From Anaerolineae bacterium (lineage in GTDB: Bacteria > Chloroflexota > Anaerolineae > Anaerolineales > Villigracilaceae), in assembly GCA_018645405.1 (NCBI GenBank), contig JABGOQ010000062.1:1-45633 (forward strand): 45,633 bases of DNA, written 5' to 3'. A program made the translations under genes and the position numbers. The notes beneath the pieces are model-generated. The model ran no database searches and was not told the DNA's origin. It saw nothing but the letters and a program-made list of their open reading frames with translations. Positions 1 to 8,662 of the stretch are shown here, piece after piece; the first letter of the stretch is position 1, and every line of letters starts with the position of its first letter.

Positions 1-126
1 CTGTTTCGCTTTGTTCCTATCGCTGACGATAAACTGTCAGGTGACTAGTAATTTTATAGTCTGACATATTTTCTCCATTTCAATTGATTTTGATGAGTAG
101 CCATCAAATTGATATTTTTAGAATGG

Positions 127-285
127 TTCACCAATGCGCCGCACTTGTTTTTGGCTTGCTTGCTGAAACCCAAACTTGGTGCGTGGCGTAAGCGTCGCTT
201 CGCTATACCCGTATCCGCCAAGGAAATTGTAGATGGTCAGCACTCAAGTTCGGGTCACGTGCGTCTCGGATTCTTTCATCCAAAG
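127..285 (-). repeat. Degenerate copy of an intergenic palindromic element
   Basis: The first 332 bases hold no convincing gene. Positions about 150-280 align colinearly, in opposite orientation, with the element at 24972-25096. Shared blocks include TTTTGGCTTG, TGGCGTAAGC and a stretch of about 26 bases around GGGTCACG with roughly four mismatches. The 63-codon open frame at 109-300 lies inside this repeat and is therefore unlikely to be a gene. The terminal inverted repeat is recognisable only at the right end, so this copy looks decayed. Confidence 0.6.
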
Positions 286-332
286 AACATAAACTGGTGA
301 ACTATCCTGTAGTATGCTATTATCCACAATAA

Positions 333-1901
333 TTGGACTATAGAAAAGAGCCAGTTTTGCGTGGAAATATAGTGCCAGATAATTTGTTCATAGAAGGTAG
401 ACCATTGCCATCACCAACCCCCTTTTTATTCTCGCTTATCCATCTTGACCCGCAAGGGGAAAAGCCACTATATTGGCAAATCTATGCTGCGTTGCGAGAA
501 GCGATTTTGACCCAGCACTTGCAGTCAGGCGTGCGTTTGCCCTCAACGCGAGATTTGGCGACAATGCTCAGTGTCTCGCGGAATACTGTTGTCAATGCGA
601 TGAATCAGTTGACTGTTGAAGGCTATCTGGAAGTTCGACCACGCTCAGGCACTTATGTCGCCGACGATTTGCCCGAAGCCTTACTGCATACGGCGATAGA
701 GGGCAACGAGAAAAAGAAACTTTTACCGAGCGACAATCGCGCCCTTTCTCAACGTGGGGGAAAATTAGCACTTAACTTGGGAGCCGCTAAGTCGAGGGGT
801 GGTCAGCATCTTGCTTTCTCATATAACCGCCCTGCTATAGACGAATTTCCTTTTCATATTTGGACGCGGCTGATCAACAAAGAATATCGTCAATCGCCAC
901 TTTCGCTCTTTCGTAACAACCCACAAGAGAGAGCGGGATATGCCCCCTTGCGCGAAGCGATTGCGACACATTTAAGAGTAGCGCGTGCTGTGCAATGTGA
1001 TGCGGAGCAGGTGATTATCGTATCTGGTTCTCAGCAGGGATTATATTTAGCCGCCCACACATTGCTTGATCCTGGTGATGATGTCTGGATAGAAAACCCC
1101 AATTATTTGGGTGCACGCATCGCATTTTTGAGCGCGGGCGCAAACTTAATCCCCGTTCCTATTAGAAAAGATGGCTTGGATGTGGCGGTAGGACAAAATT
1201 TATCGCCGAGTGCGCGTTGTGCTTATACAACGCCATCTCATCAATTCCCATTGGGATATATGATGAGCCTGAAAACGCGCTTAAAATTGCTCGATTGGGC
1301 AGAAAATGCGGGGGCGTGGATCATCGAAGATGATTATGACAGCGAATATCGCTTTAGCGGACATCCGGTGCCGGCCTTACAAGGCCTGGACAGAAATCGC
1401 CGTGTGATTTATCTTGGCACTTTTAGTAAAGTGATGTTCCCCAATATTCGGCTAGGCTATATCGTTGTCCCACCCGATTTAGTGGATGCGTTTAAAGCGG
1501 CACGCTTCACGATTGATACACAAAGTCAGAATGTAGTACAGGCGGCGATGACAGAATTCATCGTTCAGGGGTATTTCTCACGCCATATTCGGCGGATGCG
1601 TCGCTTATACGCTGAGAGATACGCTCTTTTAGTAGCAGAAGCTGAACGCATTTTAGGAGACCGATTGCCCTTGATCCAGTCCAATTCCGGGATGCACCTG
1701 ATCGGCTGGTTGCCATCAGGAAGCGATGATCAATTAATACGGGAAAAAGCAGATCAGCACGGAGTCAGTGTAGCCGCATTATCAGATTATTATTTGGGAG
1801 ATTGCCCGAAACCGGGCTTGCTGATGGGATTTGCAGATACCAAGCCAGAAGATATTCGAGCGGGCATCAACCGTTTGGCGAGGGTGTTGGATGAATTATG
1901 A
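333..1901 (+). CDS. MocR/PdxR-family regulator (GntR-type wHTH fused to aminotransferase-like domain)
   Basis: The protein has an N-terminal GntR-type winged helix at about residues 45-115 (PLYWQIYAALREAI, then LPSTRDLATMLSVSRNTV) followed by a fold-type I aminotransferase domain. The likely PLP lysine is K366 in the TFSKVMFP motif, and the cofactor aspartate lies in IIEDDYDSEYRFSG. At 522 aa it is slightly longer than the usual 460-500 aa. MocR proteins use PLP or its adducts as effectors and commonly control vitamin B6 or amino-acid genes; the target here is not evident. The frame opens with TTG at 333 without a clear ribosome binding site; GTG 372 or TTG 384 are alternative starts, and the HTH is intact in all cases. 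A hairpin terminator follows at 1981-2010, so it is probably monocistronic. Confidence 0.9.
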   Translation: MDYRKEPVLRGNIVPDNLFIEGRPLPSPTPFLFSLIHLDPQGEKPLYWQIYAALREAILTQHLQSGVRLPSTRDLATMLSVSRNTVVNAMNQLTVEGYLEVRPRSGTYVADDLPEALLHTAIEGNEKKKLLPSDNRALSQRGGKLALNLGAAKSRGGQHLAFSYNRPAIDEFPFHIWTRLINKEYRQSPLSLFRNNPQERAGYAPLREAIATHLRVARAVQCDAEQVIIVSGSQQGLYLAAHTLLDPGDDVWIENPNYLGARIAFLSAGANLIPVPIRKDGLDVAVGQNLSPSARCAYTTPSHQFPLGYMMSLKTRLKLLDWAENAGAWIIEDDYDSEYRFSGHPVPALQGLDRNRRVIYLGTFSKVMFPNIRLGYIVVPPDLVDAFKAARFTIDTQSQNVVQAAMTEFIVQGYFSRHIRRMRRLYAERYALLVAEAERILGDRLPLIQSNSGMHLIGWLPSGSDDQLIREKADQHGVSVAALSDYYLGDCPKPGLLMGFADTKPEDIRAGINRLARVLDEL

Positions 1902-1980
1902 GAGGGGGGAGATTTTCATAATAAAAAAACGGGCAAGATCCAGCTTTAAGTGCGAAAGAATTGGGTATCTTATAAAACGA

Positions 1981-2010
1981 AAAACGTCGAGATAGTTGTC
2001 TCGGCGTTTT
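1981..2010 (+). terminator. Intrinsic terminator after the MocR gene
   Basis: Twelve-base arms at 1981-1992 and 1999-2010 pair with one G-T type mismatch around a 6-nt loop. The stem starts with A4 and ends with T4, giving a run of T on either strand. Confidence 0.7.
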
Positions 2011-2068
2011 ATTCCGCCTAAATGACTATATCTAGCAAAACACTTAGCGCATTATATCATTTTCTGCC

Positions 2069-2097
2069 TTGACACCTTTCTCTCCTCGTGATAAAGT
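2069..2097 (+). promoter_or_regulatory. Sigma-70-type promoter of the TetR gene
   Basis: TTGACA at 2069-2074 is separated by exactly 17 bases from TAAAGT at 2092-2097. Transcription would start near 2104, about 36 bases before the TetR start codon. Confidence 0.65.
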
Positions 2098-2117
2098 ATG
2101 GCGCATTGATTGCCATA
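2097..2117 (+). promoter_or_regulatory. Candidate TetR operator
   Basis: The inverted repeat TATGGC (2097-2102) and GCCATA (2112-2117) is separated by 9 bases and spans the predicted transcription start. This is the expected place for autorepression by the TetR protein encoded just downstream. It is inferred from position and symmetry only. Confidence 0.4.
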
Positions 2118-2139
2118 TCGCACATAGAGAGCCAAAAAA

Positions 2140-2721
2140 ATGAGTCAAGATCGTCGTATTCGCAGAACACAAAAATTATTGGGTGAGGCACTAATTGAAC
2201 TCGTCTTGGAGAAAGGATATAAAAATATCACCATCCAGGATGTGACCGATCGCGCCGATATTGGCTATCGTACTTTTTTTCGGCATTATGATGGTCTGGA
2301 TGCACTATTTATTGAAATCGCCCAAGAGAGAGTATACGAACTCTACGATATTCTCGATCTGCCCCAAGCCTATGAAGCAGTTGCGGATCATATCGTCGTC
2401 TCTCGCGAGAGTGGCGTAACGCTTTTCAAACATGTTCAGGAAAACCCAAAGATTTTCCGTGTCCTTCTCTTGGATGATAATTTAAGTTTTGTCCTTCAGC
2501 CTGTTATGGAAATGGCACGTAAAAAAAATGAAGAACTTCTACGTGGCTTGCCTAGCGGAGATATAGATGTCTCTATTGCAGCAAATCACATCATCACCGC
2601 AATTTTTGGTCTCATGCGCTGGTGGCTAGAAAATGATATGCCCCATCCGCCATCAAAGATGGGCGAAATTTTTACCACGCTGATTATCCAGCCGACTTTT
2701 TTGGTGCTAACAAAAGAATGA
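2140..2721 (+). CDS. TetR/AcrR-family transcriptional regulator
   Basis: The 193-aa protein has a typical TetR N-terminal DNA-binding domain at residues 5-55, with the recognition region TIQDVTDRADIGYRTFFRHYDGLDALF. A helical ligand-binding and dimerisation domain follows. Length is normal for the family. It has its own promoter (2069-2097) with a candidate operator over the start site. It lies directly upstream and on the same strand as the MacAB-like export genes at 2886-8542, which makes it their most likely local regulator; this is inferred from position. The ribosome binding site is weak (GAGAGCC). Confidence 0.88.
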   Translation: MSQDRRIRRTQKLLGEALIELVLEKGYKNITIQDVTDRADIGYRTFFRHYDGLDALFIEIAQERVYELYDILDLPQAYEAVADHIVVSRESGVTLFKHVQENPKIFRVLLLDDNLSFVLQPVMEMARKKNEELLRGLPSGDIDVSIAANHIITAIFGLMRWWLENDMPHPPSKMGEIFTTLIIQPTFLVLTKE

Positions 2722-2731
2722 ATATAGCCCT

Positions 2732-2870
2732 GTTGGTTGAGTAGGCGATGCTTTTCGCCGTATCGAAACCAACAGTAATATGGAACCAGAGATGTGGTTT
2801 CGACACTTGTACTTGCGCCGCAAGTGCAGGTGTATGCTCCTCTAAAAGCATTCGGAGCTACTCAACCACC
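2732..2870. repeat. Palindromic intergenic element between TetR and export operon
   Basis: Terminal inverted repeats GGTTGAGTAG (2735-2744) and CTACTCAACC (2858-2867) bound about 135 bases that contain further internal hairpins: GTTGGTT...AACCAAC at the left, GCGAT...CGCC near 2745-2760, and ACTTGCG/CGCAAGT at 2811-2825. It fills almost all of the 164-bp gap. It resembles a non-autonomous MITE/REP-type element and may attenuate read-through into the ABC genes. Confidence 0.65.
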
Positions 2871-2885
2871 TTATAAAAGTAAAAA

Positions 2886-3605
2886 ATGACAACAACCACT
2901 CCAACCTTCCCTCTAATCGAACTCCGCGATGTAGTAAAAAACTACCAAAGCGAAGCAGGCATTTTTCCTGCGCTCAAAAATGTTAACCTTAGCATTGAGC
3001 GCGGTGAATTTCTTGGCATCATCGGCAAATCTGGTGCAGGCAAATCAACCTTGCTAAATATGTTTACGGGTGTTGACGAACTCACCACTGGTGAAGTCAT
3101 CGTCCACACAAATGAAGAGAGCGTCTCTTTACATACTCTCAGCGAAAACGATCTCGCCCTTTGGCGCGGACGCACAATGGGCGTTATTTACCAATCCTTT
3201 CAACTTTTGCCCATGCTGAGCCTCGTCCAAAACGTGATGATGCCAATGGATATGAGCGATCTCTATCACCCCCGCAAAAGTCGTGAGCGTGCCCTCGAAC
3301 TACTCGAAATGGTTGATATCCTCGAACACGCACACAAGACTCCCGATCTCATTTCGGGGGGGCAACAGCAACGGGTAGCGATAGCACGTGCACTCGCGAA
3401 TGATCCGCCCATGATCGTTGCGGACGAACCAACCGGCAGCCTCGATTCTGTCACTGCGGACCACATCTTCAAGCTCTTTGAGCGGCTCGTCCAATCTGGT
3501 CGCACCATCGTGATGGTTACGCATGATAAAGGATTGATGCCGCGATTCTCTCGCCATGTAGAAATTGCGGATGGCGAATTATTTAGCAATGGGGACAGAA
3601 AATGA
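2886..3605 (+). CDS. ABC transporter ATP-binding protein, MacB/LolD type
   Basis: This 239-aa nucleotide-binding domain has Walker [10 protein letters not shown] (residues 47-55), the Q-loop in [10 protein letters not shown], an intact signature SGGQQQR (157-163), Walker B with catalytic E181 in [10 protein letters not shown], and the H-loop in VTHD. It belongs to the MacB/LolD/FtsE group that powers FtsX-type permeases rather than substrate translocation through a channel. It overlaps the next ATPase gene by four bases (ATGA at 3602-3605), so the two are translationally coupled and probably form a heterodimer. No strong ribosome binding site is visible. Confidence 0.93.
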   Translation: MTTTTPTFPLIELRDVVKNYQSEAGIFPALKNVNLSIERGEFLGIIGKSGAGKSTLLNMFTGVDELTTGEVIVHTNEESVSLHTLSENDLALWRGRTMGVIYQSFQLLPMLSLVQNVMMPMDMSDLYHPRKSRERALELLEMVDILEHAHKTPDLISGGQQQRVAIARALANDPPMIVADEPTGSLDSVTADHIFKLFERLVQSGRTIVMVTHDKGLMPRFSRHVEIADGELFSNGDRK

Positions 3606-4750
3606 CGAATCGCACGCAACCCAAACTTGCTACCACTAAAGAAGCTGGTCTGATCGAGATGCAGCAAGTCGTTAAAACTTTCTCCAACGCTGCAGGTGAA
3701 TTCACCGCACTACGCGGTATCGACTTAACCCTAAATCGCGGAGAATTTGTTGCGATTATCGGCAAATCTGGCAGCGGAAAATCGACCCTTTTGAATATGC
3801 TCACCGGCATCGACCACCCCACAACTGGAAAAGTGATCGTTGAAGGTGTGGATGTTTACGCAATGAGCGAGAGCAAACGCTCGCTTTGGCGCGGACGTAA
3901 TTTGGGGATTGTTTTCCAATTCTTCCAATTGCTCCCGATGCTCAACCTGCTCGAAAACGTGATGCTCCCGATGGACTATGTGGGCATGTACGATGTTGAT
4001 GAACGCCCCAAACGCGCGATGGAATTATTACGGATGGTTGGGTTGGAAGAGCACGCCCAAAAATTACCGCGTGCTGTCTCGACCGGGCAACAACAAAGCG
4101 CAGCGATTGCGCGCGCCCTTTCCACCGATGCCCCCATCATTGTCGCTGATGAGCCAACGGGCAATCTTGATTCGCGCTCTGCCAACCATATTATTGATCT
4201 ATTCGCTGAGTTATCCGAGCGCGGTAAAACCATTGTCATGGTCACGCACGATGCGTCCATGACCAAACGCACTTCGCGTACCGTTGTCATCTCGGATGGG
4301 GAACTGGTTAACGAAACGATTGCTCAATCCCTGCCTTTGCTCTCTCAACCGCTAATGAAAGCACTGAGCAATAAAGTAGAAAAGCTGTCTTTTCACCCTG
4401 GAGAAACGATTATCCATAGCAAGGAGCCTGTTGAAAATTTCTTCATGATCGCCAAAGGCAACGTGGATGTGGTTTTGCATAAACGCCGCAAAGATGAAGT
4501 CGTCATTGCCCAACTTAGCGTGAATGATTTTTTCGGCGAAATGGAATTATTACGTGGCGGCAAATCTGTTGCCAATGTACGTGCAGCAGAAGATACGCCC
4601 GTTGAATTGCTTGCACTCTCTCGCGATGATTTTAATTGGTTATTGAAAGAATCCCCGCTGACGGAGAAGGCGATTGGCCATATCGTCCAAAAAAGGCTTG
4701 GAGAGCAGAAACAAGCTGATCGAAGGAAAAGAAGAAGATTGTTTGGGTAA
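3602..4750 (+). CDS. ABC ATPase with altered signature motif fused to a cyclic-nucleotide-binding domain
   Basis: Residues 15-240 form a MacB/LolD-type ATPase: Walker [10 protein letters not shown] (54-62), Walker [11 protein letters not shown] with E184, and H-loop VTHD. The signature motif reads VSTGQQQS (159-166) instead of LSGGQQQR, so one ATP site in a heterodimer with the preceding subunit may be weak. Residues about 250-365 form a CRP/PKA-like cNMP-binding domain with phosphate cassette [22 protein letters not shown] (309-330 region). The usual phosphate-binding Arg is replaced by K321, so binding of cAMP or cGMP is uncertain. A basic tail (RRKRRRLFG) ends the protein. Regulation of export by a nucleotide or by domain contacts is an inference. 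Confidence 0.9.
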   Translation: MTNRTQPKLATTKEAGLIEMQQVVKTFSNAAGEFTALRGIDLTLNRGEFVAIIGKSGSGKSTLLNMLTGIDHPTTGKVIVEGVDVYAMSESKRSLWRGRNLGIVFQFFQLLPMLNLLENVMLPMDYVGMYDVDERPKRAMELLRMVGLEEHAQKLPRAVSTGQQQSAAIARALSTDAPIIVADEPTGNLDSRSANHIIDLFAELSERGKTIVMVTHDASMTKRTSRTVVISDGELVNETIAQSLPLLSQPLMKALSNKVEKLSFHPGETIIHSKEPVENFFMIAKGNVDVVLHKRRKDEVVIAQLSVNDFFGEMELLRGGKSVANVRAAEDTPVELLALSRDDFNWLLKESPLTEKAIGHIVQKRLGEQKQADRRKRRRLFG

Positions 4751-4765
4751 AAACATAAAAGCCTA

Positions 4766-4823
4766 ACCACAAAGACACAAAGGTCACAAAGAAAAAACTT
4801 TGTGTACTCTGTGACTTTGTGGT
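4766..4823. repeat. Inverted repeat (CACAAAG type) upstream of the permease gene
   Basis: The 26-base arms 4766-4791 and 4798-4823 are imperfectly complementary around a six-A loop and are built of CACAAAG/CTTTGTG units. This is a REP-like intergenic hairpin. It lies between the second ATPase gene and the permease gene and may reduce or stabilise expression across the junction. Confidence 0.65.
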
Positions 4824-4877
4824 GCAAAACTATATTCACCCTCTTGCATTAGCGAGAGAAAATTAACGGAGCAACAC

Positions 4878-7310
4878 ATGCGCCCTCGATGGCGAAAAGT
4901 ACTTTCAGACCTTATAGATAATAAAGCCCGCACGATTTTGGTGGTTCTCTCCATTGCTGTTGGTGTTTTTGCAATTGGCGTGATCGCTGGTGCGTACAGA
5001 ATCATCTCTGATGATATGAGCGTTAGCTATGCAGCAAATAACCCCTCAAATATAGAATTACGGATGGATGATTTCGACGAGGATTTCCTCAATACTATTC
5101 GCAAATTTGACGGGATCAAAGAAGCAGAAGCACGGCGTGTCTTTAATATCCGCGCTCGTCCATTGGGTGAAACGCAGTGGACTTCAATAGATGTCGTTAC
5201 CTTGGAAGATTTCGAAGCGAATAAAGTTAATTTGCTCGTTCCTATTAGCGGAAAAGAAATCCCCTTGAAAAATGAAATTCTGTTGGAGCGTGATGTACTG
5301 GAGAAAATGGATGCCGCCCCCGGCGATACCCTCGAAGTGCAGCTTCGGGATAATAGCATCAAGCTCATAACTGTTACCGGCATCGTACAGGATTCTTCTA
5401 CGGGTGCGGTGGACTTCCTCGCACCTCCGCTGGCATATATTTCAACAGATACGCTCAAACTCTTCGATCAGCCCGAGCTTTTTAACCGCGTCTTCGCAAC
5501 TGTTGAAACGGGCCAGGATGATGATGAACATATTAATATCGTTTTATCTGCACTAAAAGAGAAGATTGAGAAAAATGATTATGAAGTCGGGCGCACTTTC
5601 CGCTCGCTGACGCATCAGCATCCACTTGAAAATACAATTAATGCAATTTTGGGTATTTTGATGGCTTTAGGGGTGCTGATCGTTTTCCTCTCCAGTTCTT
5701 TGATTGCGAACACACTGAGCGCGTTGCTTAATCAACATCTCCGTCATATTGGCGTGATGAAATTGATTGGCGGGCGCGATAAGACTATTTTTAAGATGTA
5801 TCTTGTCTTGCTGGTGGTTTTTGGCATTCTCGCGCTTTTAATTGCAGTTCCTGCTGGGGGGCAGGGAGCGTATGGGTTGGCACAGTTTATCGCCAATAAA
5901 ATGGGGTTCTTACTTCTCGGTTATCGCATCGTACCTAGTGCGCTCTTTATCCAGATTGCGGTGGGTTTGCTTGTGCCGCTTATCGCTGGATTTGTGCCTG
6001 TGATCAATGGTTCTCGGGTGACGGTCCAAAAAGCTATCAGTGGAGACCTTGCTGGGGAATCCAGCGAGCAAGCTGAAGGGGGAGCGAAACGGGAATCGCG
6101 TATAGAAGAGATCCAATTCAAAGCCACGCGGATGTTGGCAGACCGCGGCATCCGGATTAAGCGCCCCTTATTAATTTCTTTAAGAAATACTTTTAGACGA
6201 CGTGGACGTTTGATGCTGACGCTTTTCACCCTCACGATGGGTGGGGCGACTTTCATCTCTGTTTTCAATGTGCGTGTAACCTTACATGAGTATGTCAAAG
6301 ATGTGGGCAATTACTTCCTTGCCGATGTGACCCTCGATTTTGATACCCCCTACCGCGTGAGCGAAATTGAGCAATTTGCGCGCCAGGACCCGCGTGTGAC
6401 CCATGTGGAAGGCTGGGCTTTTTCTGGAGCAGATATTTTATACCCCAATGGGTCGACGGCTGATAATGTGAGCATTTTAGCCCCCCCTGCTGGAAGCGAT
6501 TTAGTTGAGCCACTAATGGTATCTGGGCGCTGGGTTGAAGCAGGTGATGAAAAGAAACTTGCAATTAGCGAAGGAATTTTCGACCTATATCCCGATTTGA
6601 AAGTAGGCGATTACCTCCCCTTGAAAGTGAATGGAAAAGAAGAAAGCTGGGAGGTTGTTGGCATTTTCAAATTTATTGGGATGGAAGGCATTCTCGGTTA
6701 TGCCCCCTATGAATATATCTCTCGAGATCAAAATATGGCAAACCGCTCTTTTTCCTACCGAGTTGTTACCAAGCAGCATGATCGCGCCTATCAAGAGGTG
6801 ATGGCAGAAGATTTGGACGCGTATTTTAGAGATAAAGGTTTCCATGTTCAAGAAGCAACACCCGGTCTTTCTACATTAGATAGTGCTTCTGAGAGCCTCG
6901 ATATTTTGATCAGCTTTTTGCTTATTATGGCGTTGCTGACTGCCGTTGTCGGCTCGATGGGCTTGGCAGGTACAATGAGCATGAATGTGCTTGAGCGAAC
7001 GCGTGAGATCGGGATTATGCGCGCTATCGGCGCAACCGATATTAGAATCATCACAATGGTGCTGGTTGAAGGCTTGCTGATTGGTGTTATCTCCTTTGTT
7101 TTGGGGATTTTTCTCGCAGTTCCATTCACTTATGGTTTATCATTTATTGTTAGCCAAGCAGTTTTTGAAACCCCGATTGCCGTGGTCTTCACGCCCATGG
7201 GCTATGGAATTTGGTTTGGTCTGGTTATTATTTTATCTACGCTGGCAAGTGTTTTGCCCGCTCGTAGTGCCGCACGGCTCACAATTCGTGAAGTCTTGGC
7301 GTATGAATAA
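4878..7310 (+). CDS. FtsX/MacB-like ABC transporter permease
   Basis: The 810-aa membrane protein has a duplicated FtsX-type layout. An N-terminal TM (about 17-40) is followed by a large extracytoplasmic domain, three TMs at about 260-385, a fourth TM (about 443-465), a second large extracytoplasmic domain, and three C-terminal TMs (about 675-800). The last block carries family-typical NVLERTREIGIMRAIGAT, and the first block has the matching HLRHIGVMKLIGGRDKTI. Such proteins transmit force to substrates outside the membrane (lipoproteins, peptides, macrolides). A GGAG-type ribosome binding site precedes the ATG. Together with the two ATPases upstream and the HlyD-like lipoprotein downstream it forms a tripartite exporter; its substrate is unknown. 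Confidence 0.92.
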   Translation: MRPRWRKVLSDLIDNKARTILVVLSIAVGVFAIGVIAGAYRIISDDMSVSYAANNPSNIELRMDDFDEDFLNTIRKFDGIKEAEARRVFNIRARPLGETQWTSIDVVTLEDFEANKVNLLVPISGKEIPLKNEILLERDVLEKMDAAPGDTLEVQLRDNSIKLITVTGIVQDSSTGAVDFLAPPLAYISTDTLKLFDQPELFNRVFATVETGQDDDEHINIVLSALKEKIEKNDYEVGRTFRSLTHQHPLENTINAILGILMALGVLIVFLSSSLIANTLSALLNQHLRHIGVMKLIGGRDKTIFKMYLVLLVVFGILALLIAVPAGGQGAYGLAQFIANKMGFLLLGYRIVPSALFIQIAVGLLVPLIAGFVPVINGSRVTVQKAISGDLAGESSEQAEGGAKRESRIEEIQFKATRMLADRGIRIKRPLLISLRNTFRRRGRLMLTLFTLTMGGATFISVFNVRVTLHEYVKDVGNYFLADVTLDFDTPYRVSEIEQFARQDPRVTHVEGWAFSGADILYPNGSTADNVSILAPPAGSDLVEPLMVSGRWVEAGDEKKLAISEGIFDLYPDLKVGDYLPLKVNGKEESWEVVGIFKFIGMEGILGYAPYEYISRDQNMANRSFSYRVVTKQHDRAYQEVMAEDLDAYFRDKGFHVQEATPGLSTLDSASESLDILISFLLIMALLTAVVGSMGLAGTMSMNVLERTREIGIMRAIGATDIRIITMVLVEGLLIGVISFVLGIFLAVPFTYGLSFIVSQAVFETPIAVVFTPMGYGIWFGLVIILSTLASVLPARSAARLTIREVLAYE

Positions 7311-7384
7311 AAATAGTTAGAAAGTTGGCATATTTGAAAGTTAAATGCTGAAGTCTAAAGTCTGAAATAAAAAAGGAAAAGAAA

Positions 7385-8542
7385 ATGAAAAAAACAAATC
7401 TATTAATATTACTGAGCTTGGCTTTAATTCTTACCCTTAGTGCCTGCGCTACGGAGGAAACACCCGTCCCTGAGCCAGCAGAGATCCAGAGTCTGGATTA
7501 TGTCGTAGCCGAGGGGCATATTCTCCCCATGCAAGATGTGCGCCTAAGTTTTTCAGCACGAGGCACAGTCGAAGAGATTTTGGTCGAAGAAGGCGAAAAA
7601 GTTGCCAAAGACCAGGTCATTATTCGCCTTGCCGATAGCGAGCAGGCTGAGGCATCCCTCCGCGCGGCAGAGCTTGCGTTGATCACCGCCCAAGATGCTT
7701 ACGACGATTTCGCCCGCACCGGTGGGTTGGCGACAGCCAATGCCTGGCAAGCCTATATGGATGCGCAAATTATCCGCGCCGAAGCTGAACGTGAATGGGA
7801 AAAAGTAGATGTCGATAATCTTGAAGATGATATCGAAGATGCCCACGCCGATCTCAATGATTTTGAAGAAGACCTCCAAGATGCACAAGATGACTTCGAC
7901 AAATATGCCGATCTCGATGAAGATAATTCCAAACGAAAAGATGCTGAAGATGATCTGGAAGATGCTCAAGAAGATGTAAATGAAGCCATGCGTGATTTGG
8001 AAGAGACGATTCGGGATTTGGATGAAGCCCGCGCCGATTTGGATGCCGCCCTTGGTGCAGAATCCGAAGCCAAACACACCTACGAATCACGCTCGGACGA
8101 TGGGCTTGCTACTGATACAAAAATATTTCTTGAATCCCAACTTCTGAACGCCAAAGCCCAAGTGGACGCAGCCGCGAAAGCCCTCGCCAACTACGAACTA
8201 AAAGCTCCCTTTGACGGTACAGTCACCGATATTAATGTAGAAGTTGGTCAATTAATAGGTGGAGAGATATGGGCAGCTCAGCTCGCCGATTTTACTGAAT
8301 TTTATATTGAAACCAGTGACCTAACAGAGTTGGAAGTGGTCAAAGTTTACGAAGGCCAGGCTGTGGCCGTTGTTCCTGATGCGTTGCCAGAGTTAGTTTT
8401 AGATGGTTATGTAGAGAGCATTGGGCAATCTTCCAAAACGCAGGCTGGCGATATTGTTTACACAGTCAATATCAGCCTGAACGAATTTGACCCCGCGCTA
8501 CGCTGGGGCATGACAGTAGAAGCCACGTTTTTGGCGGAGTAA
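7385..8542 (+). CDS. HlyD/MacA-family adaptor lipoprotein with acidic coiled coil
   Basis: The 385-aa protein begins with a lipoprotein signal peptide whose lipobox LSAC places the lipid-anchored Cys at residue 21. A biotinyl-lipoyl-like half domain (GTVEEILVEEGEKVAKDQVIIRLAD) leads into a helical hairpin at about residues 90-265, then the second half (APFDGTVTDINVEVGQLIGG) and a beta-barrel end. The hairpin is highly acidic, with repeated DLEDAQ/DLDEA units at residues about 140-235. This is the adaptor subunit of the export operon. In a likely monoderm lineage it would work without an outer-membrane TolC partner. An AAAGGA ribosome binding site precedes the start; a terminator follows at 8577-8631. 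Confidence 0.9.
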   Translation: MKKTNLLILLSLALILTLSACATEETPVPEPAEIQSLDYVVAEGHILPMQDVRLSFSARGTVEEILVEEGEKVAKDQVIIRLADSEQAEASLRAAELALITAQDAYDDFARTGGLATANAWQAYMDAQIIRAEAEREWEKVDVDNLEDDIEDAHADLNDFEEDLQDAQDDFDKYADLDEDNSKRKDAEDDLEDAQEDVNEAMRDLEETIRDLDEARADLDAALGAESEAKHTYESRSDDGLATDTKIFLESQLLNAKAQVDAAAKALANYELKAPFDGTVTDINVEVGQLIGGEIWAAQLADFTEFYIETSDLTELEVVKVYEGQAVAVVPDALPELVLDGYVESIGQSSKTQAGDIVYTVNISLNEFDPALRWGMTVEATFLAE

Positions 8543-8576
8543 ATACTCTACATATACAGAAAGCTAAGTTAAACCC

Positions 8577-8631
8577 AAACGCTATTCTGAAATCAATCCA
8601 TCAAATCGGTTGATCTCAAAATAGCGTTTTT
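8577..8631 (+). terminator. Terminator of the export operon
   Basis: Arms at about 8577-8599 and 8608-8631 (AAACGCTATT...AATAGCGTTTTT) form a long, slightly imperfect stem ending in a T run. It lies 35 bases after the adaptor stop codon. Confidence 0.75.
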
Positions 8632-8662
8632 AGGATAAGCGTTTTCTAGTAAGAGGCTGTAA

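Noticed and set aside
109-300. 63-codon open frame near the left end
   Set aside because: It lies inside a degenerate intergenic repeat related to 24972-25096, has no ribosome binding site and no recognisable content.
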